This document shows positions 46,380 to 58,109 of a stretch of 64,000 nucleotides of DNA, in pieces (within the stretch, counting starts at the first letter, position 1; each line of letters begins with the position of its first letter). Location of the stretch: contig OZ022257.1 of the NCBI GenBank assembly GCA_963978905.1, forward strand, positions 13,476,509-13,540,508, given 5' to 3'. Origin of the DNA: Trichostrongylus colubriformis (taxonomy: Eukaryota; Nematoda; Chromadorea; Rhabditida; Trichostrongylidae). The notes beneath the pieces are model-generated. The model made no database searches and had not been told where the DNA came from. It worked only from the letters and a program-made list of their open reading frames with translations. The position numbers and the translations under genes are program-made.

Positions 46380-48330
46380 ATCTTGCCATAATAACGTATC
46401 GTCTTGCCATGCTGCTGTTCTTAGTATGCGAAAGAAGCACAGAGCGCAGGGCTGCCGTTCCAGGTTGCATTTCAAGCCAGGCAAGCCTTCTTCGTCCACT
46501 CAAAGTTTGTTAATTAGATGAGCCATCTCTAAGTAAACATTGAAGCATCTGCCAGCCGTGGATCACCTACGCCGTCCACAAGTACAAAGGAGGCTGAAGA
46601 TATTTTGTTTTTTTATTTACATTGCATCATCATGGATGCAACGGAAGTAAAATCACAGCATTTCAGGAGATTCGTGTGATGCCCACTCCAAGACTGATGG
46701 GATGTCTACCGAATGTTAAGCTCGAGGGCAAATGAGTGTTAAAAAAGGAAAAGTAGCACGGTAGACGGCAGAAAATATGAAAACAAAAACCATCAGAAGA
46801 GCATGGGAAGCAGAAGGAGTGAAAAAGAGAATGAAAAACAAAGTGTGAGGAAAAATAAAAACTGGAAAGGGGAGGCGATCCCAAGAAAATGTAGTTTGAA
46901 AAAGATTTGCGACGCCTTTGTCGCACCTATATCATGAATATTTTGAACTGCAATAGGAACACTTTTTGCGAAAAAAAAGGCACTAGTTAAGCAGGCATAA
47001 AAATCCAGTGCGAAAGAAAAACGAAAAAAGAGTCCACGTGCATTCCAGTGATGAAAAAAAAGTGTATGAAAAGAATATGTGAATCAGAGCATCAACGTGG
47101 AGGGGAGGAATGCCTCCACTCATCATTCGTGTAGCTGTGAATGTGATGGCTTGCCAGCAGATGTGTAAGTACACCGTGGACACTCTCCTTGTCTTTTTGT
47201 TTTGTGAAGCGGCTTCAAGGCTGTAATACCTCAGCTTCTCCGCCAAAATAGATAATATTTCAGCAAAATATATCAGTATAGAAGGTTAGTTTTATATGTC
47301 ATTGAAAGGTGAGAAAAATTGGAAGAGATCTCAAAAGGCACATTCGAAGCTCTGTAACACTTTTGAGCCATTTTCAGGGAGCACAAAAAATCCGCAAAAA
47401 GACAATGAAAAACCAAATATTTTGAATATTCAGTCGAGAAAAGTCATGTGAAGGAAATGTGATCAATTTTGAGTAGGGACGCTTGGAAACTAGCGACGGA
47501 ATGGCTCAGCATGAGGAGCGCAATGAGGAATAATCATTCGTCTATTTTCCCTTGAAGGTTTTAATTCCTTCCTAAGACGGCTTAAAACAAAATTGGACCA
47601 GTTCTCTTTCCTCTTCTTTTTTACTGCTCCACAGATGTAAACAGGTACCATTGCTGGCGAACTATGTCAGGTGATAACCATGTAGACTATAGCTTTGATT
47701 TTTAGTTTAAACTAAGCTTAGAATTACAAGCAGAAATAGTTAGCTCGGCAAATCGTTACGTATAAAAAGCAACGTTTCTGGTTTGCAATTGCCATTACAA
47801 ATGAGCACAGTTGAGTAAGAATTTGGCCCCAGCGTCAAGGGTTTCTCTGAGTGGAATCATTGGAAAAAAAAACGACCCCATCTCCAAATCGGCCCAAAAT
47901 TTACATGCCACCCCAAACCGAGTTGAATCAAGCACTACGATAGTGGCCATTTCTAGGACGCGCCATTCAGAAGACTTCCACTTCGAATCGTAGAAACACT
48001 TAAAACCGAGGCAGTAGCTTGCAGGCTTCAAGAAAAATATTCGAAGAAATATCCCCCTCAACATCGGCACAAAGAATGTGGAGGTGAATAATCAACCTCT
48101 GCAACGACGCTCCACGTAACAATATCTTGGCAAAACCGCAGCTAGAGCACCACTCAATTCTTTTACCTGGGGATGGAAGTACCTTTTATTCGGGTACTGC
48201 TCGTGCAGAACAACATGACTGTTCAGAAAATGGATCAAAATTGGCCATGAAAAATTTTTTTGTGAGATCTATAGTAGAGATCAGGCTTTCATATATTCAT
48301 ATATATAGCTATTAGTTTAGCTACAAGTTT
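46380..48330. other. No gene recognised
   Basis: AT-rich stretch with several frames under 100 codons and no domain. Confidence 0.35.
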
Positions 48331-48339
48331 GAAAATGAA

Positions 48340-49560
48340 ATGGTTCGCAAAACATTAACAGATTTCCCGGAAAAAAATATCCCTAGTTTCTTGCTGTTCG
48401 GGATTGTTATTTATACAGCAAACTTCATTGGTATGTTTAAGAATTGGAAACATGGCCACATAATGCAAAACATTGAAATATTGTTGAATATCTGCCTCGA
48501 AAATGCTAACAAAGCTTACATTGCTACTAATGGATTCAATGACTTTTATAGCGATGACAAAGGACTTAGAAGCAAATATAGATACTGTAAAAAAGAGGAT
48601 TCGCTTTATTCAACGAACTGCTTGTTAGATAACAGCTACTGCTTACTTGGGAACAATATTTACGAACAAAAATAAGGAGTACCGCAAGGAGGTCATTTCA
48701 TCCCTTCATTAGACTCACGTTGCCTTTCATGGAATTCAGTTACGCAAAAACCACCAGATTAACGCCTGGTAGGTCATTCATGCCTCATAGATGTATGGAT
48801 GATTTACTATTGCTACACAGTTTTGATGTTAGAAATAGAAGGAATCCTTGGAACTATTCATGATAACAAGCTGAAGTTTAAAAGGAGACATGCTACCGAT
48901 CATCATGTCAATTCTTCCGGGATTCAAAAAAGAAAAGTGCTGATTTTCATTTCAAGGTTAACAGACTTCTACACAGCAGTAGTAACATATCTACAAAGGG
49001 GCGGTTATATACACGGAATCACCAGAATAGCTGATAACTTTTACTTCATTTGATACATTTACCGACAAGGTAACAATTATGGTAGAATTTTCGATAAACC
49101 ATGGATATAAAGTAGAGTTTATAACTTCTCACATTATCAAATGCTTTATAAAAAATAAGCTTATAAGTTACAACTAGGACTTGCTGACAACGTGCGAAAA
49201 AGCTCCAAGTTAATAAGTGACATGCTACACAGCTAACAAAGGAAATATAGACCTTATGCGCACTTTAGAGCAAGGCTCATAAGCACCCCCAAACAATATG
49301 GGATATGCAATTTCCTGTGCTGGTGCGCGGTAAAGTCATCTCCTGGTGGGACAGTTGCACAGCTCAATGAGCCATTTACATCACTGCTTGAATGCTAACA
49401 CTCTAAGGTGCCTTCTCAACTTTAATTTTCATTCAACCATCTATCAGTTAGTACCTTGCCTATTTTTCCAAGTTCAATACATAGCTGTGGTCTCAGCGAC
49501 AGGTGGTTATGCTTACAGGCTCTGACGAAGGCGACAAGGGCGAAACGTTAGCCGAATAAA
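48340..49560 (+). pseudogene. Penelope-like reverse transcriptase remnant
   Basis: The first frame (48340-48675) ends with LLDNSYCLLGNNIYEQK, the word before the RT motif in Penelope-like elements. After a stop, GVPQGGHF follows at about 48675. In another frame RCMDDLLLLHS at about 48792-48825 matches the YxDD catalytic motif with Cys in place of Tyr plus one residue shift. Frames are broken by several stops. The 3' part ends with a frame reading SDEGDKGETLAE at about 49520-49555, a word type often seen near the 3' end of such elements. Penelope assignment rests on these short motifs only. Confidence 0.5.
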
Positions 49561-49599
49561 ATTAATTAACATCTTGGTTGCGGCTTCAAGAAGAATCAC

Positions 49600-50390
49600 A
49601 TACAAATAATCACAATGCCAAGATTCATGGAGAGTCGAACTTGGACACGTATAAATACGCAGCAGCATTTACTATCGATAGAGAGGATTACATGAATGTG
49701 TGTTTGGTTGCTTACAGTGTTTTGAAGCCCTAGATTACCAGCAGCAAACGAAAGGCACATAAAATATGGCGTACCTTGCTCCATTAGTATTATATGCACC
49801 TTTCCTATTGTTTAGGACCACAAATACCAATTTATAATCACTTTATTACCTTCACTTCCCGAAGTAGCCATTATACTTCTACTTTTTATTTGGGATATTT
49901 CTGAGTTACTAGAGCTTTGTTTTTCTGATGTTGTTAATATGCCGGTTAATATCCTAGTTAATATCCTACTTCATCAAGGTTACACCACACACATGCACAT
50001 TCCCTTGATGATGTAAACCTTACTCACTGATGAGCCTCAAAGGCTGACGCAATGGTTCGTTTGAATCGGGGGCCAAACGAATCATTCAGTACATCATAAT
50101 AGAATACTCCTTACTCATTCTATCTCACAGCGAGTGTGGACGTATGCAAAGGATGGAGTGGCAAGCGATTCGGCGCTACACTTCCGCAGATTAGTTTCCG
50201 CCCAAGCCAATCAAATATCCCTACCCTGCCAGGATTTGGCAATAGTTACTGGGATTGTCCTCTCGTGAGTTGAGGTTGGTTCTTAGATGCCGTTACAGAG
50301 GTGAAACACGTTTATGTACTTTATCGTTACGGTTTCAAGTGACAACTGAGCACTCAAATCCACTCTAAAAGACTAGTAACGAGATTCCTT
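49600..50390. other. No gene recognised
   Basis: Left flank of the large inverted duplication. No supported exon. Confidence 0.35.
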
Positions 50391-50672
50391 ACACTTGCAG
50401 CAGCGGAAGTGTCCATTTATCTTCTAACATCACTCGGAGAGAGGCGAAAATGCTGAAATGTGAGCCGAGCGTTTCCGGTGCGCCCTCAAATCAACGCTTA
50501 TCACACGTCTAAAGCCATGATCAATGCCCCAGCGCCCTCCACACTCCATCGTGGTAACGTCTGTCCTCGAAGGCGATTTGCTATCATTCGAATGATTTGG
50601 TTCCACTGTGAGCAGATAGCCCATTCTGTGACCGCAGAGGGCGTGAACATAGTGGGGAACGAGGATGAGTAA

Positions 50673-51013
50673 GGCCGCTTCCATACTTTGCGCACCGACG
50701 CCGTCACGCGCGTGCCGGCGTCACGCGCGTGACGGCGTCCATAGATAATGCGGTACCAATCACACTACAGTATGGTGTTGTGGCCGATTCGAATCTTGGC
50801 GCTGTGCCAATAAGGTGATCGTGGCCGCTTCGTGTATTGATCGTGGCCGCTTCGTGTATTGGCACAGCGCCAAGATTCGAATCGGCCACAACACCATACT
50901 GTAGTGTGATTGGGACCGCATTATCTATGGATGCCGTCACGCGCGTGACGCAGGCACGCGCGTGACGCAGGCACGAGCGTGACGGCGTCGGTGCGCAAAG
51001 TATGGAAGCGGCC
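50673..51013. mobile_element. Foldback MITE, GGCCGC family, with verified empty site
   Basis: The ends are GGCCGCTTCCATACTTTGCG and its reverse complement. TAA flanks both sides (50670-50672, 51014-51016). The interior is one long hairpin with GTCACGCGCGTG repeats. The matching place in the right arm (near 63000) has a single unbroken TTATTACTCATCC, the site before insertion. Three-bp TWA duplication and GGCC ends fit the PIF/Harbinger group. Confidence 0.9.
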
Positions 51014-52040
51014 TAATAATCGCCTGCAGAGCTTTTGAACCAGACGGCGACCACCACTACAAGATGGCCAACGCCCGTCTTCGATCTAGCCAGCCGGACA
51101 GCAGGAGGAAACTGCGTGATAAGGGTTGTCTTGAATCGATTGCGATTAGATAACAGAGGAGTTTCTGGAAAAAAGGCAATGTTATCGCGTGATAACATCA
51201 TTTGAAAACTTGTGTAAACGCTTACTTCTGGGCTACAATCCCGTTGAGATCACAGATCAAGTAGACCTTGCCTTCAGAGTTCCTGAAAGTTAGCTTTAGT
51301 TTCTTCATCACACCTGTGTTCTCAGCACCCCGAAAGCCTTCGATGAGTGCTATAACCCTCAAAAATTGAAGCGAACTTTGTCTTCAAATTTTCTTTTCTA
51401 TATGAATCGAATGTGCTCTCTCTCTTTTGAGGGTTCAAGCATATTTCTGGAGCATCCAAGCAAATCTGTTCAGGATACCCACGATTCAGTCCCTCTTTTT
51501 CATCTTTCCCCAAAGATCAACTAAGTTCGACCAGTACTTTTAAACAATCAGAAAAACGGAAGGTTTGCCAAAACCGATTCGCTTACCTCCAATGAGCGTG
51601 TCTCTCTGCTACGAATCACCCATGTGCTTTCATCATTGAACTTTCTCAGGTGAAAGAAACACCGCAGCACCATTGCCACAGTGGTTCCGAAGAGTCCTTG
51701 AGTTGAGAATCCTCTAGAAAGCTGTCATATCAAATGGAAATGCGTTTAAATTGTAGCAGTTAGCATCCGAATTTGGCAACTCTCACGGATTCTCCGCGTT
51801 TCATTTCGAACTCGCTTTTTCTTGCACAATCGCCAAATTCTGTCACCATCTTTATGAAGAGCTACGTATGAATGTTTTGTTAAATAATAACACCACGTGA
51901 AGCTTTCAGAGGATCAGGTACAGTCTTGTAGTGGTTGACGAAGGCTTCCGCTATTCCAAGCTATTCCCAATCGCTCAGCATGTTTTTGACGGTATGCTGC
52001 TCCTCGTTTTATTTAGCTCTAGCTGTCGCTGTATTAAAGG

Positions 52041-52497
52041 GGCCGGAAGGGGTCCGAAGCAAGAGGGAGATACAAAGAAATGAGCATTTCGTAACAAACA
52101 CTGAAAGTTAAAAGCGATAATCGGTGAAAGGACCCGGATTCAAACGCGCGACGCTCCGCATCCCATTGCCATCAACACACTGACTTTCCGAGTTGTCCGC
52201 CGTAGGAGACTAGCCGCGGGCCAACGTTAGTTGTAGCACCTGACGCCCTGCGCAGTGGAGCGGCCATTCCCAGCTACATTAGCATTCATGTAAGCACATT
52301 TAGAAAAATAGGAAAAAAAATAGAAAAAAAATAGAACAAAGAAAAAAGTAAAAGGAAAAAACAACTTTATAATAGAAACTTCACCTCTTGGCACCATGCC
52401 GAGGCGTCATATTGGCGAGTTTGTGTAATGGCGGCCAACCAAACTAGCCCGACCTACGTCTGTTCTACCGTAGGCTAAAATTACTCCCTTCCCGTGC
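52041..52497. mobile_element. Inverted-repeat transposon family D, copy 3
   Basis: Starts GGCCGGAAGGGGTCCG and ends CTCCCTTCCCG. It shares TTCCGAGTTGTCCGCCGTAG and GCACCATGCCGAGGCGTCAT with the other copies. It has no counterpart in the right arm. Confidence 0.7.
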
Positions 52498-53181
52498 CTT
52501 CGACAGGAATATATCTAATATTTTAACCGCGGTACTTGATGCAACAGGCTACAGTGCACGGCAATACACGATGTTTTTCTTATGCGTTATAACATAGTCC
52601 ATCTTTTCATCAAAGCATCCATCATTCCCTTCCTATGCCGGAGAAGCCTTCCTGTTACTGCAAGTGGTTCTTTCGGGGCTGAACTGGCCACTGCATCGAT
52701 TGACATTTCTTTGACTGCATTACTTCCTATTGGGTGTTTACCCTTATGTCAAGATTTCACACCAGGGGAGCGGCGTGGGACGTGATGTGTGCGAGTTAAG
52801 CGAGCTGGGTCTCAGCACTATTTCACAGTAATGCTAAGGGCGCCGTCCACATCTATAAAGTTGATCTGTAAAGTGTAGAAAACGAACTCATTGTGCCCAT
52901 GCCGGCTCCATCATATTACCTTGTTTTTGTCACGAAATGTATGCAACTTCGTGTCAAATCTGAAATGTGTGGCAACCAAAACTGTGATCCATAGAAATAT
53001 CGTATTATCGGTGGCAAATATGAAACATTTCAGGATCCACAACCAGTGCGACATTTGGAGATTCACCACACTCTTCCGCTCTGTTTCCAGGAGTATGGCT
53101 GAGATGAAAGAGTGGCTTCTGATAATTATCGGGAAAGATGATGGTCTTTCTCAAATACTACAGTGAAATAAGATGCAAATC

Positions 53182-53187
53182 TTTATT
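53182..53187 (-). terminator. Polyadenylation signal of the left secreted-protein gene
   Basis: On the minus strand GAGAATAAAG lies about 45 nt after the stop. The right copy has the same word at 60543-60552, at the equivalent place. Confidence 0.6.
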
Positions 53188-53231
53188 CTCAGTGATCTAA
53201 AAGATTCAAACTTGGTGCATGCACAATGGTA

Positions 53232-54312
53232 TCATAAGCAAGAGAAACAATTGAGCTTGCTCAGGAACCCTTTTCGAGTGGTGGATTTCTCATAGGCGAC
53301 TGCTCGGGGAGGAATGGTAGGGGTGACTACCCGGGTAGTGAGGGTCCGCGGATGAGGTGTGGGAGGAGTGACCTTACTGGGAGGATTTTGCCGTGGGGCA
53401 GGAGTGGGAGGAGTGACCTTACTGGGAGGATTTTGCCGCGGAGCAGGAGTGGGAGGAGTGACCTTATTGGGAGGACTGACCCGCGGGACAGGAGTGGGGG
53501 TCTGGTCACACGTCGGGGGTGGCAGTTGTGGATGTCTTGTCTCGGACCCGTCTTCGCCCTCACACTTTATAAGATAGTCTTTAAATTTTGCTTTATCACA
53601 TGACTTCCACTTGAAGCCGCCATCAGCCACAGTGACCACACCGCAGACAGTATAGTTCTGTAGAAATCTGGTCTGAAATGTGTGATACCCAGAAATTGAT
53701 GATTCTACAATTTTCGCTTTTGATTCCTTACTGCGCCCATCGCGAGAATGCCTCGCGCTCTTACGACTTCTTCGAACTTCATACACCCAAGGAATACTCT
53801 CGGAGCACTCACTGAGTGCAGGCTCAGTTGTAGTCACGGGCACTCACAGGTGTTTTGTAGGTTAGGTCGGTGACAGCTTACCTGACGGTCGATGCGAAAA
53901 ACATAAAACGGGCTGCTGTCGCTGTTCAATTCCACTTGATAAGACTGCACGCAGGCAGTATTAGCCTTAACAGATACGGCCTCATGAGCCCCTTCCAAAT
54001 TAGCTTGTATAACTTACAATCCCTCCAAGTTTTCTAAAAAGAAATGATCGCAGTGACGAGTTGGTGATTTTTTCGAACGGTTGCAGCTCAATCTCACTGT
54101 ATTTGCAGTGGTCATTGTGAGCCTAGAAGGAGGTATATTAGGAGACCTATTGAGGGATACACAACTTTTGTATGAATTCCTTTTCATCTTCAAATAGCCA
54201 ACAGTCCCAAGCTGAATAACTCCATTGAGTTGCCCACCCTATAGTCACTGTTTACGAGCGACGACTCGGAAGGCACGGTGCCGACCAAAATGGCCAGAAG
54301 GATCAGCATCAT
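53232..54312 (-). CDS. Secreted Cys-containing protein with proline-rich tail, left copy (unknown family)
   Basis: Minus-strand exons: 54256-54312 (donor GTAAAC; alternative end at 54238), 54018-54122, 53882-53965, 53232-53672. All are in phase 0, giving 228 aa. Residues 1-16 are a signal peptide (MMLILLAILVGTVPSE). A small domain follows with Cys25 (DHCKYSEIELQPF), Cys59 (ACVQSYQVEL), Cys92 (NYTVCGVVTV, with a sequon at Asn88), Cys107 (KWKSCDKAKF) and Cys119. From about residue 130 the chain is proline-rich, with a 15-residue repeat (PRQNPPSKVTPPTPA) present about 2.5 times, then a basic end (KGFLSKLNCFSCL). The 52-bp second intron and TTTCAG acceptors are nematode-like. The paralogue at 59465-60502 keeps exon lengths and phases exactly in exons 1-3. 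I do not recognise the family; the layout suggests a secreted, possibly lineage-specific protein. Function unknown. Confidence 0.75.
53700..53774. promoter_or_regulatory. Conserved block inside intron 3 of the secreted-protein genes
   Basis: These 75 bases differ from the right-arm copy (60002-60076) at only 2 positions, whereas exon 2 of the same genes differs at about 14 of 105. The block is open in the frame of exon 4 in both copies and would encode an Arg/Ser-rich run (RRSRKSARHSRDGRSKESK). It could be a splicing control element or part of an alternative, longer exon 4. Confidence 0.45.
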
Positions 54313-54623
54313 CGTCGAAGAGTGGCTGCGCCGAGTGAAAGTGCGGAACAACCAGGCACGAGCCGATGAGGAGCCAATATGATCGTGGTCTATTTAAATT
54401 CGTGGACGTCGCGGTGCAGTGATGCACTTTATTATTACACATGTTTTTAAGCAACTCGCCTCCCAAAATAGTGTCGTGCCGTGACTAAACTAAAATGTAT
54501 TTTGCTGCCGATCATATCATGAGCTGTACATGTGACCCTTTATTCAAAGTGCAAATAAAACTACAGGCACTGTGATGTCGAAAACAAGTTCTTTTTCATT
54601 GATATACCCATAGGAGCCTCAAG

Positions 54624-54840
54624 GTGGGGTTCATACTTTGCGCACCGGCGCTGTAACCGACGGTAGCGCAGCAAAATCATGTAATTTGTACCAAACTTTT
54701 CGAATTCGAATTCGAGCTTTCGCCACGATTATCATACTATAATATGGTTAGATCTAGGGTGTCATAAACAGAGCCCGTCACCACAGTGCCGCCGTGGGCG
54801 ACGGCGGCACTGTGGTGACGCTCCAGGAGCAGGGATTAGA
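54624..54840. mobile_element. GGCCGC-family foldback element, left-arm copy (one end decayed)
   Basis: One end reads GTTCATACTTTGCGCACCGG. A 20-bp perfect hairpin CGTCACCACAGTGCCGCCGT lies at 54777-54821. The right-arm counterpart (58110-59152) is present too, so this copy inserted before the duplication. Confidence 0.6.
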
Positions 54841-55440
54841 GCAGTAGCAATGCGCTGAGACGGTCCGTGCACGCTTGCATCGGGCCTCCAGGAATTTTCA
54901 TTGTCTGCATTGCCCACAACGGCATTCCCCTATGTCCTTCATTCGTTCTCAAGAGAATAATTTATTGATCTTCCCTGTGCTCCTCATAATTATTTATTCG
55001 TTTTACCAGATATTATAGATGGAGACATTTTATGAAGAAGTCCAAATCCTGGTGTCTCTCAATTCCTAAGTTTGAGAACAATGCTGGCGAAAGAATGTGC
55101 TTTTGGTTCATAAAGCCATTATACAATTGGTTTTCCCTTGAATTTTATTCTCTGACAACTGCAAGCCATCAGAAATCATACTCTTGAATGCTATTTTAAA
55201 GTGGGTTTGTCTTGTTTTGCAGTACCGATCACCAAATGAAGATATGTTCATTAGTGGCTTTCCAAATGCCTATGTGGTCATCTGCTTACATTCATCTGTT
55301 TGCACTTCTGAACTTCACGTGAGCATTTCTCGATGTTTATGCTGATCATGTTACCCATCCTGGTCGGTGATGTGCACTCCAAACTAAACTGCGCATACAG
55401 AGGAATTGGGAAGTAACCACTCAAATCACCAGCCAAAATC

Positions 55441-57205
55441 TACGAATGCTTGCTCCTCCAGAGTAAAATAAGAAAGATAATAAGCTAGACAAAGTAATCT
55501 AAACGAGGTTTACGAGAGCCGTGTATTTTTCGTGGTTATAATAGCTGCATTCGGGTCGAAACTGACAGCACATTGCCATACCAGATAAGGAAGAACGACG
55601 ACGGAAATCCATTTTTTCCTTTCTATTAGGTTGGTACATAATGAATGGGGCTTTTCAATGCTGCATTTTTTCTGTGATGAAAAATGACTTTTTGACGACT
55701 GGAAGTGAAAAGCAGTCCCTGACTGTGATGATAAAAACGTTCTTGGATAAAGATGTCAACATGTTTTTGCTAAATTATATCATTACTTCGCTCAATAAAA
55801 TTGTAGCAAAAAGCCGCATTGATTTGCACCAACCCAACACATTTCGACAAGCCTCGATCATGACCCCTTCTCCAGCACTTTTTCTGAACTTGGGATTTGA
55901 GGGAGAGCAGGATTTGGGCCCTTCACAAACTCTCTTTTTTCTATAATATCTAGTGAATTAAATAAATAATTGTGAGGAGCTAGGGTGGAGAAATAAATAA
56001 CTCTCTTGAACTCTTGAAGTCGATATTGCAAACATTTTTAACGCTCATATGTAGAGCGACGGCAACTCGATGTGAAGGCTCACTGAGAATCCATCTTCTC
56101 TCCTCAAAATTCACCAAAAAACAGCTGAGCGGCTCAAGAGGCATTACGGTGGGCTAACGTGCAAGAGTTCAGAAAAGTTATCTGCGAGGTCAGATCACTA
56201 TGGTGATTATCATATCATTTCCGTCTGACTGAAACTTTGTATTATGGATTGTTACAGTGACTAACTTCCACCTACTCTATATATCCCATCTTATTTGATT
56301 GAATATTGTACTTATCATCCAATATTTTACATATTCAACTTTATTCTTTGGCCTTTACCATAAGTGGACCGACGGTAGCCAAGAACTTGAAATCGGTAGC
56401 AGATCAATCGTCTCTGAAGCGAACTCACTCGCTGCCGACCTGATCCCACACCATCCATTGCATCTGAACGGTGCCACTTCAACCCATAACGTACCGCTTG
56501 CAACACATGGTGTTGCGCAAGATTCATAAAACATTTCCTTTGGTTTTTTTGAAAAGGTGCCGTGGTCAAATGTTACATCCATATGGGTTCGATTATAGAG
56601 GATAACATATCTTGCTGGGACTCTTTTCCTCCAAAAAGTAGATAGGATTTTAGCTACACGCTTTGTAACAACTTATACAGCAAGCAATGGCAAAACAGAG
56701 ACACTGTTTGTAACGTTATACATGTGCATGCACTTTTCATAATGTTTTTTAACCTATTTGAATATTAACGGTCTTCACCTACTTGGAATTGATTAGTGGG
56801 CCATGTTACTGGGTTATATTGGTAAAGGTGTTAACCTGAATCAATTTTTAGAACGGTACAATGACTGCTGGACATGCTGTTTTTCATATTTGAGAACATA
56901 TCTTAACAAGTTTAGCTCTCAGTCATTGATGCTTTCATATGCCCAAAAAAGGACGGCCCAGGCGGCCATATGCAGCACATGGTAATGGGCGATTTGGAGG
57001 GAGCAAGAACAGCTTCCATCCGTCATGTGTTACGAACTAGACCACATATTACTGTGCGTTATAAGTGGTCAATAGCAGTTGATCCAACCATACTAGAGTA
57101 TGATGATCGTGAAGAGAGTCCACCAATTCAAATTCGAAAACTTTGTCGTTGTCCTTCTATGATAATGTGCGCTCAGTTTCACCCTAAAGGCAGTTACACC
57201 CGGAG
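55441..57205. other. Centre of the inverted duplication, no gene recognised
   Basis: The spacer between the arms holds a mariner MITE (55627-55838) and a third copy of the AT-rich block, at 55940-56035, in the orientation of the right arm. Frames at 56299-56529 and 56970-57224 have no domain. Confidence 0.5.
55627..55838. mobile_element. Mariner-type MITE, second copy
   Basis: The ends TTAGGTTGGTACATAATGAA and AAATCAATGCGGCTTTTT-type (reverse-complemented right end TTGGGTTGGTGCAAATCAAT) match the copy at 3457-3670. The left flank is TA, the right flank CA. The 24 bases after the right end (CATTTCGACAAGCC.CGATCATGA) are also shared with the other copy. Confidence 0.75.
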
Positions 57206-58109
57206 ATTTGGGTTGGTGATTTAAATCCACTGTATATGCACTTTAGTTTGCTGTGCACAATACCGATCAGTATGGTTAACATGATCAGCATCATCATCGA
57301 GAAATGCTACATGAAGTTTAAAAATGCAAACAAATGGATGTAAGCAGATGACAACACAAACCTCTGGAAAGCCACCAATAAACATATCATCATTTGGTGA
57401 ATGGTATTGAAAAACAAGTCTATTCCACTCTAAAATTAGCATTCAATAGTATGGATTCGAGAGACATCAGGAAATGGACGCTTTTGCAAAATGTCTATGT
57501 CTATAATATCTGGTGGATTGAATAGATAACCATGAGAAGCAGTGTAGGGAAATGAGTAATGATCTTGTGATCTAAATCGATAATCCTTTCAGCACTCCGC
57601 TTACTCTATTGGAATCTGGATCGATAAGCTTTAGAGCAATTCGGTCTATTTTTCACAATTTATTTGAAGCATTATTTGTAAGAAGACCTCACCCAATTTT
57701 CGCGAATGACTTATTGACAACCTCTTGGCCTCAACTCCAATTGCGCATTCAAAAACGAAGCCTCGATCCCACACAACTCAAGCAGAAGGGAGCATAGAGA
57801 ACTCCATGAATGGGTACATCTTTCAGCCATACTTCCCCCTTTGTGACTGGTTTAAAAGTGTTTGTCAAGACAGTTCCGATACCTCTTTTTAATTAAAACC
57901 TACTACCAATACACAAGGTTAGGAGATGAGGGGGCATTACAAGGTAGTTGTGAACAATACACACAACAAATCACCATATTATTCATACTTTTTTAGCAAG
58001 CAACTTCTTCAGGATGATCACATCTTCCCATGTTTTTGCTTTTGTACGTGAGACGGACTGACTAGTGACAGTAAAGACCTCCCTAGCCATACCGGTGAGG
58101 CGAGCATTA

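Larger units (their letters stand above)
50395..55440. repeat. Left arm of the large inverted duplication
   Basis: From about 50395 to 55440 blocks match, in inverted order, the right arm at 57210-63255. Anchor words include GGCGAAAATGCTGAAATGTG / CATTCCAGCATTTTCACC, the whole four-exon secreted-protein gene, and the AT-rich block at 54950-55040. In exon 2 about 14 of 105 positions differ, so the duplication is not recent. The left arm has extra sequence at 50673-51013 and 52041-52497; the right arm has extra sequence at about 58234-59031 and 60900-61370. Confidence 0.85.

Noticed and set aside
54245..54466. 73-codon ORF conserved in both arms (also 59311-59532)
   Set aside because: It is an out-of-phase shadow of the promoter and signal-peptide exon; conservation follows from the duplication and the true frame on the same strand.
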